Assembly: GCA_015075005.1 (NCBI GenBank)
Contig: JABTVC010000002.1
Location: 788,259-852,258, forward strand
Direction: 5' to 3'
From: Planctomycetia bacterium
GTDB lineage: Bacteria; Planctomycetota; Brocadiia; Brocadiales; Brocadiaceae
Length of the DNA: 64,000 nucleotides
Shown piece by piece: positions 19,957 to 27,896 of this stretch. Under the pieces are notes generated by a model. The model made no database searches. It was not told where the DNA came from and saw nothing but the letters and a program-made list of their open reading frames with translations. Within the stretch, counting starts at the first letter, position 1; the number at the start of each line of letters is the position of its first letter. The translations under genes were made by a program, and so were the position numbers.

Positions 19957-20631
19957 TTGATAATAGCGATTGATGGTCCTGCGGGTTCCGGAAAAAGTAC
20001 CGTTGCCAAGATACTGGCAAATCGGTTGGGTTTTAAATATCTCGATACAGGGGCCATGTACCGGGCTCTCACGTGGAAGGCAATGCAGCGGCGGGTAGAC
20101 CTTAGAGACGAAACCGCACTGTGCCAGCTTACGGATCAGATCGCCATAGAGTTTCGGAGTGCAGGTAAAAGCTTATCGGTATTCGTGGATGGAGAGAACG
20201 TTACGGAAGAAATTCGTTTGCCATCCGTTACGAATAATGTTCATTACATATCAGATACGCCTGGCGTTCGGCAACGTATGGTAAAGCTTCAGCGCACACT
20301 TGCATCGGAAGGAAACACAATAGCCGAGGGCAGGGATATGGGAACGGTTGTGTTCCCACACGCCGAGAAGAAATTTTTTCTGGATGCCGAAATTGAAGAA
20401 CGTGCCAGAAGACGGCATGGCGAGTTTAAGCCTTCGGATAAGAGAATTTCTTATGCCGATGTCATAAAAGATATAGAAACACGCGATAGGCGTGATACAA
20501 CAAGAAATCACTCTCCACTCGTAAGGAGTAGTGATGCGATCTGCATTAATACTACAAAGATGGCTATTGAAGAAGTGGTTAATCTGATAATCAAACAAAT
20601 CGGGTATGCCGGAAAAAACGAATCTGTTTAA
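19957..20631 (+). CDS. cmk: Cytidylate kinase
   Basis: Phosphorylates CMP/dCMP with ATP. The 224-residue protein opens I-I-A-I-D-G-P-A-G-S-G-K-S-T (P-loop), followed by Y-L-D-T-G-A-M-Y-R-A, R-D-M-G-T-V-V-F-P and R-D-x-x-D-x-x-R near the end, all standard for Cmk. Start is TTG 19957 with AGAGGT upstream. The gene stands just before rpsA, an order (cmk-rpsA) common in bacteria, so joint transcription is likely. Confidence 0.96.
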   Translation: MIIAIDGPAGSGKSTVAKILANRLGFKYLDTGAMYRALTWKAMQRRVDLRDETALCQLTDQIAIEFRSAGKSLSVFVDGENVTEEIRLPSVTNNVHYISDTPGVRQRMVKLQRTLASEGNTIAEGRDMGTVVFPHAEKKFFLDAEIEERARRRHGEFKPSDKRISYADVIKDIETRDRRDTTRNHSPLVRSSDAICINTTKMAIEEVVNLIIKQIGYAGKNESV

Positions 20632-20707
20632 GGAAGCACATAAACGTATTTTATTTCGCTAAACTTTTTTATTTTTTTTAATTTTATTTCGGAGAAATCA
20701 TCAAATT

Positions 20708-22471
20708 ATGGATCGCGATATTTTAAAGGAATACAGTGTAAATTTAGCCGATATTGAGCGGGAAGTTGAAGCAATCATGGGAAGCGAGGATACGAGAAAA
20801 AAGGCGGAATCTGCCTATTATGATTCTATCCAGAATTTCGAAGTAGGCTCGATTCTCAAGGGTCGCATACTGAGCACCCTTGGAGATAACATTGTCATAG
20901 ACTGCGGGTATAAATCCGAGGGTATGATACCCAAATTTGAATTTGATGATCCTTCAGAAATAGCGATAGGCGAGGATGTAGAAGTTCTCTTAGAAGCGGT
21001 GGAAGACGATTCTGGACTCATTAAATTATCAAAGCGGAAAGCCGATCGCATACGTGGCTGGGAAAGGGTCATTGCAAAGTATAAAGAAGGGGACATTATA
21101 ACCGGACGCGTCACGCGGAAGATTAAAGGCGGCCTGCTCGTAGATATGGGGGTGCCCATATTTTTACCAGCCTCGCAGATCGATGTAAAGCCACCCGGCG
21201 ATATTTCTCAATACATTGGGAGAGAAGTCACCTGCCGGATACTGAAAATAGATGAGTCGCGGCAAAACATCGTTGTTTCCAGAAGAAAGCTCATCGAAGA
21301 AGAACGAGACAAGAAGAAACAGGGGCTATTGGCGGAAATTGCTGTTGGGCAAGTCAGGAAGGGAATTGTGAAAAATATCGCCGATTTCGGCGCATTTATA
21401 GATCTGGGCGGACTTGACGGGCTACTCCACATAACTGACATGAGTTGGGGCAGGATAAGTCACCCATCAGAATTGCTTGCCATTGATGACGAAACTGAGG
21501 TAGTTATACTTGATATTGACAAGCAAAAGGAAAAGGTAGCACTTGGACTAAAACAAAAGACTCAAAACCCATGGCAGCAAATCGATGAAAAATACCCTGT
21601 GGGTTCTCGGGTGAAAGGCCAGGTTGTTAACATTATGTCTTATGGAGCCTTCGTAAAACTGGAAACAGGAATTGAAGGTCTTGTGCACATTTCAGAGATG
21701 TCCTGGACACGGCGTATTAATCATCCATCAGAAATGGTTGCGATAGGAGATATGGTGGAGGTCGTTGTCCTTAAAATCGATAAAGAAAAAGAGGAAATCT
21801 CACTGAGTATGAAACAGACGGAAGTTAACCCCTGGACAGTTATTGAAGAAAAATATCCGGCTGGAACAAAAATCAAGGGCCGCGTTCGCAACCTGACCAA
21901 TTATGGTGCCTTCATTGAGATCGAAGAAGGTGTCGATGGATTACTCCACATATCTGATATGTCGTGGGCAAAAAAGGTAGGGCATCCGTCAGAAATCGTT
22001 AAAAAGGGAGATAAAATCGAGGCGGTGGTGCTTTCGGTCGACCGGGAAAAGAAGAGGGTTGCTTTAGGTCTAAAACAACTTTTGGACGACCCGTGGATAA
22101 CTGAAATTCCTGAGAAGTTTAAGGTTGGTGATGTTGTTACCGGTAAAGTCACCAAACTAACAAATTTTGGTGCATTTCTTGAACTTGGTGAGGGAATTGA
22201 GGGCTTGTTACATATTTCGGAATTATCCAGCGAAAAGGTCACCAATCCTGCTGATATTGTCAATATTGGAGACACCTTAGAAGTGCGTGTTATTCGTATA
22301 GAACCTGAAGCAAGAAAGATAGGGCTTAGTCTCAAAAAATTATCTGATGCGGAAGGGAAAACCACTGCTGCCCGGACTGCAGGTGTTGGTGTTGGTTCTG
22401 AAATACAATCAGGCGGTGAATCTGAGAAAACATCAGAAATAATTCCTGGCGCAACAGACATACAAGCATAG
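20708..22471 (+). CDS. rpsA: 30S ribosomal protein S1
   Basis: Binds mRNA and helps it onto the 30S subunit. The 587-residue protein contains six S1 (OB-fold) domains. The last four carry the repeated form G-x-V-x-x-I-x-x-F/Y-G-A-F followed by G-L-L-H-I-S-D/E-M-S-W. The first two are more divergent, as is typical. The C-terminal tail is acidic and low in complexity. Start ATG 20708 follows a weak GGAG site. It is followed at once by the sigma-factor gene, whose coding sequence begins about 22 bases after the S1 stop. Confidence 0.96.
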   Translation: MDRDILKEYSVNLADIEREVEAIMGSEDTRKKAESAYYDSIQNFEVGSILKGRILSTLGDNIVIDCGYKSEGMIPKFEFDDPSEIAIGEDVEVLLEAVEDDSGLIKLSKRKADRIRGWERVIAKYKEGDIITGRVTRKIKGGLLVDMGVPIFLPASQIDVKPPGDISQYIGREVTCRILKIDESRQNIVVSRRKLIEEERDKKKQGLLAEIAVGQVRKGIVKNIADFGAFIDLGGLDGLLHITDMSWGRISHPSELLAIDDETEVVILDIDKQKEKVALGLKQKTQNPWQQIDEKYPVGSRVKGQVVNIMSYGAFVKLETGIEGLVHISEMSWTRRINHPSEMVAIGDMVEVVVLKIDKEKEEISLSMKQTEVNPWTVIEEKYPAGTKIKGRVRNLTNYGAFIEIEEGVDGLLHISDMSWAKKVGHPSEIVKKGDKIEAVVLSVDREKKRVALGLKQLLDDPWITEIPEKFKVGDVVTGKVTKLTNFGAFLELGEGIEGLLHISELSSEKVTNPADIVNIGDTLEVRVIRIEPEARKIGLSLKKLSDAEGKTTAARTAGVGVGSEIQSGGESEKTSEIIPGATDIQA

Positions 22472-22493
22472 TAGTTTACAAAAGGAAAGGGAC

Positions 22494-23318
22494 ATCCTTA
22501 CGGAATCTGCCTTACAAACATATCTGAAAGAAATTAATAAAATTCAGTTGTTGTCTCCTGAAGAAGAAAGAGAAGTGACAAGACAGGTTGCAGAAGGGGA
22601 TGAAAAGGCGCGGGAAAAACTGATACGTTCAAACCTGCGCCTGGTTGTTAGCATTGCAAAAGAGTATATTAATCGGGGGATTTCCTTCCTGGACCTGATT
22701 GAAGAGGGAAACGTTGGTTTGATTCGTGCTGTTCAGGGATTCGACCCCTCGACGGGATATAAGTTCAGTACCTATGCCACATGGTGGATCAAGCAGGCAA
22801 TTCGCAGGGCATTAACGGACAAGGCAAAAACGATCCGCATACCCTCGCATATGATTGAAAAAATATCTAAGCTAAAAACAACTTCAGCAGACCTGCTCGA
22901 TAAGCTTGAAAGACCACCGAGTCGTGATGAGATTGCGGGGGAGATGGATATTACCTTAAAAAACGTTGAAGCCATTGAACATGCAATTCGCTCCATAGGG
23001 TCGTTCAGCAATGTTGCTATTACAGGCTCTGACCTTATATGGGCACTGGATGCTATTTTGCCCGATAAAAGGACACAGTCCCCTGATGAAGAAGTGGAAG
23101 AAAATTATGAAAGAGAAAGCTTACAAAAGCTCCTGGAAGTCATTGATAAAAGAGAAGCCATGATAATAAAATTGCGTTATGGCCTAACGGATGGTAAACC
23201 AAAAACATTAGAGGAAATTGGCACGCTATTGCATATAAGTCGCGAGCGTGTCAGACAAATAGAAAAAGAAACTATTCAAAAGTTACATTACATTTTGACA
23301 AAAGAAAACAACCCATGA
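22494..23318 (+). CDS. Sigma-70 family RNA polymerase sigma factor
   Basis: Contains region 1.2 (L-Q-T-Y-L-K-E-I), region 2 ([33 protein letters not shown]) and region 4.2 (S-R-E-R-V-R-Q-I-E), but no region 1.1, so it is a short primary-type or group 2 sigma factor. The first ordinary start codon, TTG 22548, would cut off region 1.2. The frame is open upstream to TAA 22440 without ATG, GTG or TTG. AAGGA at 22482-22486 lies 7 bases before ATC 22494, giving I/M-L-T-E-S-A-L-Q; I propose a rare ATC start. The end overlaps apt by 4 bases. Confidence 0.88.
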   Translation: MLTESALQTYLKEINKIQLLSPEEEREVTRQVAEGDEKAREKLIRSNLRLVVSIAKEYINRGISFLDLIEEGNVGLIRAVQGFDPSTGYKFSTYATWWIKQAIRRALTDKAKTIRIPSHMIEKISKLKTTSADLLDKLERPPSRDEIAGEMDITLKNVEAIEHAIRSIGSFSNVAITGSDLIWALDAILPDKRTQSPDEEVEENYERESLQKLLEVIDKREAMIIKLRYGLTDGKPKTLEEIGTLLHISRERVRQIEKETIQKLHYILTKENNP

Positions 23319-23830
23319 ATGATTTAAAAAAACTGGTGCGCGATGTACCGGATTTTCCTAAAAAGGGTATTTTATTTAAAGATATAACCACCCTGTTGCA
23401 AAATTCAAAGGGGCTGCGTGATACGATTGAAACGATTTCCAATTATTATAAAGACAAGAAGGTGGATATTGTCGTTGGCGCTGAAGCCCGTGGTTTTATT
23501 CTGGCACCTGTCATTGCCTTTAATTTAGGAGCCGGCTTCACTCCAATTAGAAAACCGGGTAAACTTCCTTACGAAAAAATTAGCATGAGCTATGCACTCG
23601 AATATGGTACAGATGTGCTCGAAATACACAAGGATGGTGTCAGGCAGGGACAGCATGTCCTAATGGTTGATGATTTGCTTGCTACAGGAGGAACCATGTC
23701 CGCCTGTTGTAAACTGGTCGAATCGCTTGGGGGAAATATTATAGGATGTGCCTTTTTGATTGAGCTGACAGCTCTCAATGGTAAAAAAGCCTTAGATAAA
23801 TACGACCTCCTTTCAGTTATAAAATACTGA
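23315..23830 (+). CDS. apt: Adenine phosphoribosyltransferase
   Basis: Salvages adenine to AMP with PRPP. The 171-residue protein has [13 protein letters not shown] near the start, [15 protein letters not shown] and the PRPP loop [10 protein letters not shown]. All catalytic motifs are intact. The start ATG overlaps the stop of the sigma-factor gene (ATGA), which implies translational coupling, so purine salvage and the sigma factor are made from the same message. Confidence 0.96.
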   Translation: MNDLKKLVRDVPDFPKKGILFKDITTLLQNSKGLRDTIETISNYYKDKKVDIVVGAEARGFILAPVIAFNLGAGFTPIRKPGKLPYEKISMSYALEYGTDVLEIHKDGVRQGQHVLMVDDLLATGGTMSACCKLVESLGGNIIGCAFLIELTALNGKKALDKYDLLSVIKY

Positions 23831-23893
23831 AAATCACCCTGGCTCGTTGCGATTTCCTTTCACAAATCGGTAAAATAAACATATAATTCGCCA

Positions 23894-24157
23894 TTATTTC
23901 AGAGTTATTTCTATCGATCGACCTTCTTTCCATATTTGGTTGAATATTTTTACATTCTTCAGCGCATCCATCACCTGTTTTTCAATCCACATAACTACAT
24001 CACTATAACCACAGCTAAAACATCTAACCATCCAGGGAACTTTTAGTGTTTTTACCATTACAGAGACGGCATCTCCGTTACAGTTTGGACATTTTGCCGA
24101 AGAAATTACAGCCTTATATTTTTCTCCAATCTCTTTATTTGAAAAATGTTCTGACAT
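23894..24157 (-). CDS. Small zinc-ribbon protein, unknown function
   Basis: About 87 residues with two cysteine pairs, C-P-N-C and C-F-S-C, separated by about 22 residues, which should bind one zinc. No other motif is recognised. An ATG at 24163 lies only one base after the AGGAG site, while ATG 24157 lies at a normal distance, so the second is preferred. It is convergent with apt and stands beside the tRNA-derived scar, so it may be part of the acquired segment. Role unknown; zinc ribbons often bind nucleic acids or proteins. Confidence 0.6.
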   Translation of the reverse strand: MSEHFSNKEIGEKYKAVISSAKCPNCNGDAVSVMVKTLKVPWMVRCFSCGYSDVVMWIEKQVMDALKNVKIFNQIWKEGRSIEITLK

Positions 24158-24298
24158 TTTCATACTCCTAGAAAGGGATTTAGCATAACCAATTTACGTA
24201 CTACACAACAAACCTTACCAAAGAAATGTTTCCAATAATCCATTTCCTCACACTACTTCATCGTGAATCTCATGTGTTACATCGTTCTGGCTGATCAC

Positions 24299-24343
24299 GG
24301 TGGGCGCTAGTGGATTCGAACCACCGATCCCTTTCGTGTGAAT
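24299..24343 (-). other. 3' half of a tRNA gene, probably tRNA-Val(CAC): integration-site remnant
   Basis: On the minus strand the bases give, in order, an anticodon-loop end TTCACAC, stem GAAAG, variable GGATC, T-arm GGTGG-TTCGAAT-CCACT and acceptor AGCGCCC-A-CC. The 5' half (D-arm, 5' acceptor GGGCGCT) is not present upstream; AT-rich DNA follows directly at the anticodon loop. Tyrosine recombinases commonly cross over at this point, so this is best read as the att site left by an integrated element. The isoacceptor is inferred from the loop. Confidence 0.65.
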
Positions 24344-24489
24344 TAATTAAAATTAGTTTAATTGTTTTCAATTTTAGTTTCAAGTAATTTGTTTTATTTA
24401 AATTCCTGCAAAAACTCGAAAAGGGCATTTTGCGCCTGTTTTGTGATGTTGTGTTCATATTTTGTTCACACTCTTAAATACGATTTATT

Positions 24490-24513
24490 GTAACACTTTA
24501 GTCTTTTGAAAAA
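24490..24513 (+). repeat. Single end of the GTAACACTTTAG repeat
   Basis: GTAACACTTTAGTCTTTTGAA matches the terminal repeats of the 135-base element at 43730-43864. Only one end is present here, directly beside the folD relic. Confidence 0.7.
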
Positions 24514-24518
24514 CATAT

Positions 24519-24870
24519 TACCGATTAAGATGTCTGCGCGTTTGCAATGAGCGGCTAGATCCTTGGTTTTTGTGTGAACAACGGTTACCGTCGCATCGGC
24601 CCCCCTTCATTTTTGAACTAACATGTTGGCAATCGGCTTTCCCACGATATTTGAGCGTCCAACAACAACAGCCTCTGCGCCGCTTGTTTAAATGCCGGAG
24701 CGAACAATTAGTTCCTGAATGCCAGCCGGCGTGCATGGCGGGGATTTTATCTCATCGCCCCCGATCATAAGACGTCCGACGTTGACAGGATGGAAACCGT
24801 CGACGTCCTTATGCGGGAAGAAAGTTCATGATTACCCTTCTTCTCATCTTTGGTTATGGGAGTTTTTCGT
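24519..24870 (-). pseudogene. Decayed partial second copy of folD
   Basis: On the minus strand this segment is clearly similar to the middle of the intact folD at 25513-26424: text such as [28 protein letters not shown] and V-V-V-G-R-S-N-I-V-G-K-P-I-A-N-M can be read. It contains stops (for example TAA after S-G-I and a stop near V-Q-K) and lacks both ends. The DNA differs from the intact copy at many positions, so it is an old or horizontally acquired paralogue fragment, not a recent duplication. Confidence 0.88.
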
Positions 24871-24903
24871 AGCATTCCCAAAATGACGGGCTGGTAAAGT
24901 GAC

Positions 24904-25089
24904 TCATAACTTCTTGAATCTACCTTTTGCTGCAAGTAGCGCGCGCTTATTGAAAAATATTTTATTCACTTCTTCATTCATGCAATCTCCTAGCCATCCA
25001 ACATTAAGTATTTTATCCGTAGTTGAGCCGAATAATAATGCCGTACCGGTTTTATCTGCGTCTGCGAAAAAAGCGCGAAGCGGTTTCGT
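24904..25089 (-). pseudogene. Short open frame without start, unknown
   Basis: About 60 residues read T-A-L-L-F-G-S-T-T-D-K-I-L-N-V-G-W-L-G-D, then N-K-R-A-L-L-A-A-K-G-R-F before TGA. The composition looks protein-like, but there is no start codon with a ribosome site and I recognise no family. Probably the C-terminal piece of a gene lost when the scar region formed. Confidence 0.3.
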
Positions 25090-25101
25090 TCAACAGTCAT
25101 T

Positions 25102-25203
25102 TTAATCTATTCTATGTTTCCAATATTCCGGTTTGCGGTGAAGGTGCATAACTGCAACAATCAATATATCATAGCCTTCTTCAGGGTGTAATACATAACT
25201 CAT
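25102..25203 (-). pseudogene. Truncated RelE-type toxin (C-terminal third only)
   Basis: 33 codons: M-S-Y-V-L-H-P-E-E-G-Y-D-I-L-I-V-A-V then H-L-H-R-K-P-E-Y-W. This matches the last strand and helix of RelE/ParE toxins. The N-terminal two thirds are missing, yet the start ATG still overlaps the antitoxin stop (ATGA), so an in-frame deletion inside the toxin gene kept the coupling. Confidence 0.65.
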
Positions 25204-25424
25204 TTTGGGAAACGCTTCCAGATATTCTCAAAGACTTCGTCTCCGGGAACGGCTTGAACCTGACCTGACCGCAATTCTTCCAGCTGCCGTTTGGCTACTT
25301 CTGCCCACTGCTTATCTATATCAGACTCCGGTGGATTCGCCTTTCTTGGAATGGAATCAACCACTATTGCTCTTTCTTCAACGGGCAGCGAAAGTGCTTC
25401 TACTATCAAGTCATTCGTTTTCAC
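25200..25424 (-). CDS. Addiction-module antitoxin (TIGR02574-like)
   Basis: 74 residues: an N-terminal helix A-L-S-L-P-V-E-E-R-A-I-V-V-D-S-I, then D-K-Q-W-A-E-V-A-K-R and R-S-G-Q-V-Q-A-V-P-G-D-E-V-F at the end. This is the pattern of the 'putative addiction module component' family that pairs with RelE-like toxins. The cognate toxin gene directly after it is cut down to its last third, so the locus no longer works as a toxin-antitoxin pair. Confidence 0.75.
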   Translation of the reverse strand: MKTNDLIVEALSLPVEERAIVVDSIPRKANPPESDIDKQWAEVAKRQLEELRSGQVQAVPGDEVFENIWKRFPK

Positions 25425-25512
25425 CTCAGCTCTCCTATTTTTTATGAATTTCTAACATCTACGCCTCCATAAGGTATTTGTTTGTATTTTATCACAAATA
25501 TTTATTTTTATT

Positions 25513-26424
25513 CTATTGGATGCCCAACTTGAATTTAAGGGATTTTAAGGTGTTTTTCATAAGCATGGTAATGGTCATAGGCCCAACACCACCGGGAACA
25601 GGGGTGATGTATCCGGCAATTTCCCTGGCCGCATCAAAATCAACATCGCCTTTTAAGATGGGAACCATCTTTTTGGGGTCGTCTTTACTGGGCTTTTCAC
25701 CAACCCTGTTAACCCCTACATCGATAACGCATGCGCCGGGCTTGATCCATTCCGGTTTTACAAGGCCAGGAACACCCGCGGCAACGATTAAGATATCTGC
25801 GCGCTTACAATGTTCTGCTAAATTCCTTGTGCGTGTATGAACAACGGTTACCGTCGCGTCAGCGCCCCTTCCTTTCTGCACCAACATGTTGGCAATCGGC
25901 TTTCCCACGATATTTGAGCGTCCAACTACGACGGCCTCAGCGCCACTTGTTTCAATGCCGGAACGTACAATCAGTTCCTGAATGCCGGCTGGCGTGCATG
26001 GCGGGAATTTTATCTCATCGCTGCCGATCATGAGACGTCCGACATTTACCGGATGGAAACCGTCAACATCCTTATCAGGGTCAATGGCATTGATTACCTT
26101 TTTTTCGTCGATATGTTTTGGAAGGGGGAGCTGGACGAGGATACCATGAATTGAATCATCTTTGTTGTATTTATCAATAAGCGCGAGCAGGTCTTTTTCT
26201 GAGATAGTAGCCGGTTGATTATCCTGTAGTTCTTTAAAACCCAACCGGTGTGCGGTTTTAATCTTCAAAGTAACATACGATAAAGAAGCGGGATTACTGC
26301 CTACCAGAATGGTTACCAGTCCTGGCACAATGCCATATTTCTCTTTAATGTGTGCTACTTCAGCGGTGATTTCCTGGAGAATTTGCTCTCCGATTTCAGT
26401 TCCTTTGATTAATTTTGCAGTCAT
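25513..26424 (-). CDS. folD: Methylenetetrahydrofolate dehydrogenase/cyclohydrolase
   Basis: Interconverts 5,10-methylene-, methenyl- and 10-formyl-tetrahydrofolate with NADP. The protein of about 303 residues shows Y-V-x-x-K near residue 50, the Q-L-P-L-P motif, [18 protein letters not shown] and P-V-P-G-G-V-G-P-M-T at the end. All family motifs are intact. ATG 26424 is chosen; a TTG three codons upstream lies too close to the AAAGGGG site. In acetyl-CoA-pathway organisms such as anammox bacteria FolD also serves carbon fixation. A decayed partial copy lies 640 bases downstream. Confidence 0.96.
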   Translation of the reverse strand: MTAKLIKGTEIGEQILQEITAEVAHIKEKYGIVPGLVTILVGSNPASLSYVTLKIKTAHRLGFKELQDNQPATISEKDLLALIDKYNKDDSIHGILVQLPLPKHIDEKKVINAIDPDKDVDGFHPVNVGRLMIGSDEIKFPPCTPAGIQELIVRSGIETSGAEAVVVGRSNIVGKPIANMLVQKGRGADATVTVVHTRTRNLAEHCKRADILIVAAGVPGLVKPEWIKPGACVIDVGVNRVGEKPSKDDPKKMVPILKGDVDFDAAREIAGYITPVPGGVGPMTITMLMKNTLKSLKFKLGIQ

Positions 26425-26644
26425 AAATGTCAAATGCCCCTTTCTAAAATATATTTAAACACAACACAGATATACTCACTACTGTGCCAATTATCCCGAA
26501 TTCATATTGTTTGTCAAGCGAGAATAAACCCAAAATAAATTTGAACATATTATTTTTGAGATGGCTTAAACAATTGAAGAGATGATTGTTTTTCCCACGA
26601 TGACTTAAGCGGAACAGGGCCATCAAATTGCTCTGTGCTCAGTT

Positions 26645-27772
26645 TCATAATGCCTGATCGGGCTCTTCCTGCTTCATAAGGATATTTAGATTTACGGTAT
26701 TCATTTTCATGGACATTCCAGCGCCTCCGTTACGCACCATGATGATTTCCGCCATGATACTGACTGCAAGTTCTTCCGGTGTAATAGCGCCGATGTTCAG
26801 TCCTATCGGGGCATACACTTCCCGCAAACGTTCTGGTGGTACTTTTTCCTTCAAAAGGTTTTTATAAATCTCAAGCGTTTTACGCCTGCTTCCCAATAGT
26901 CCTATGTAACGGGCTGGAGTTCGGATGGCAGCAGCCAGCGCTAAATCGTCATACCGATGACCGCGTGTGGCCACAACAATATACGTGTTTGAATTGACAG
27001 CTACGTTTTCGAGGCCTCTGCTGTAATCAGAAATTACCAGGGTTTCTGCTTCCGGGAAGCGTTCTTTGTTGGCAAATTCAACCCGGTCATCAACAGCATA
27101 CATGCGAAATCCCAGCAATAAAGCTAATCTCGAAACCGCCCGGTTTACATGTCCTCCGCCTATTAAAACCAGTGTGGGCGGAGAAGTAAAACCCTCCACA
27201 AATATTTCTGTATCGTCCATGGTCTTGAAATATCTGTTTCCCCCATGAATTGCCAGTGTTTTTCCTATGGCACTCGTTTCCAGTTCCAGCGCAGTGTTGT
27301 CAAAACTTCCCTGAACAGCGCCATCTTCCCGAATGAGCAATGTGGACCCTAATTTAGGTGTTCCTGTGGGAGAGTTCACTACAGTAGCTAATGCTACCGG
27401 CATTTCACCACGATATGCTCGTACAATTTCTGCTGCAAATGACTGAAAATTACCTGGGTTTACAAGGGGATCAATAAAGAAAAACATGGTACCGCCACAG
27501 ACAAGTCCATCCCTTGCAGTAAACGCCTCGTTTAAATCGTATTTGCGGTACAACGGCCCTCCTTGTGTCCTTAATAGCTGTTTGGCCAAAGACCAGATTT
27601 CTCCTTCAACGCATCCACCGCCAAGCGTGCCAACACAGCTTCCGTCCTTGCGAATTAATAATTTTGCACCTGCCTTTTGCGGGGTAGATCCTTTTGTATG
27701 GATAACAGTTGCCAGTACACAAGGTTCACCCTTTTCCATTAAACCGAGCGCTTCCTCGATAACTTCTTTCAT
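26645..27772 (-). CDS. XdhC/CoxI family molybdoenzyme accessory protein
   Basis: Members bind the molybdenum cofactor, help its sulfuration and insert it into xanthine-dehydrogenase-type enzymes. The 375-residue protein has the N-terminal XdhC domain (C-V-L-A-T-V-I-H-T-K-G-S-T-P, G-G-G-C-V-E-G-E) and a C-terminal Rossmann domain (L-I-G-G-G-H-V-N-R-A, Y-I-G-L-L-G-S-R-R-K). It lies downstream of the two enzyme subunits on the same strand, separated by 124 bases that hold a palindromic repeat, so it is probably in the same operon. Confidence 0.92.
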   Translation of the reverse strand: MKEVIEEALGLMEKGEPCVLATVIHTKGSTPQKAGAKLLIRKDGSCVGTLGGGCVEGEIWSLAKQLLRTQGGPLYRKYDLNEAFTARDGLVCGGTMFFFIDPLVNPGNFQSFAAEIVRAYRGEMPVALATVVNSPTGTPKLGSTLLIREDGAVQGSFDNTALELETSAIGKTLAIHGGNRYFKTMDDTEIFVEGFTSPPTLVLIGGGHVNRAVSRLALLLGFRMYAVDDRVEFANKERFPEAETLVISDYSRGLENVAVNSNTYIVVATRGHRYDDLALAAAIRTPARYIGLLGSRRKTLEIYKNLLKEKVPPERLREVYAPIGLNIGAITPEELAVSIMAEIIMVRNGGAGMSMKMNTVNLNILMKQEEPDQAL

Positions 27773-27780
27773 GGTATCCT

Positions 27781-27846
27781 AACCCGAACGAGTCGGAAGA
27801 GACAAAATCTGAAGCACGAAATTCGTGAGTCAACCCTGTCAGGGTT
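27781..27846 (-). repeat. Three-hairpin dispersed repeat, full copy C (inverted)
   Basis: Reverse complement of the 66-base element at 14581-14646 with only a few differences; the three palindromes are all kept. It sits between the XDH large-subunit gene and xdhC, where it could fold in the transcript and affect expression of the downstream gene. Confidence 0.85.
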
Positions 27847-27896
27847 AACCTTGTTCATATTTTTGCTAAAAATGTCAAAATATATTTGAGAAGATA

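Noticed and set aside
24270-24458. Minus-strand ORF over the tRNA remnant
   Set aside because: Its text R-D-R-W-F-E-S-T-S is simply the translated 3' end of a tRNA, a common false gene call.
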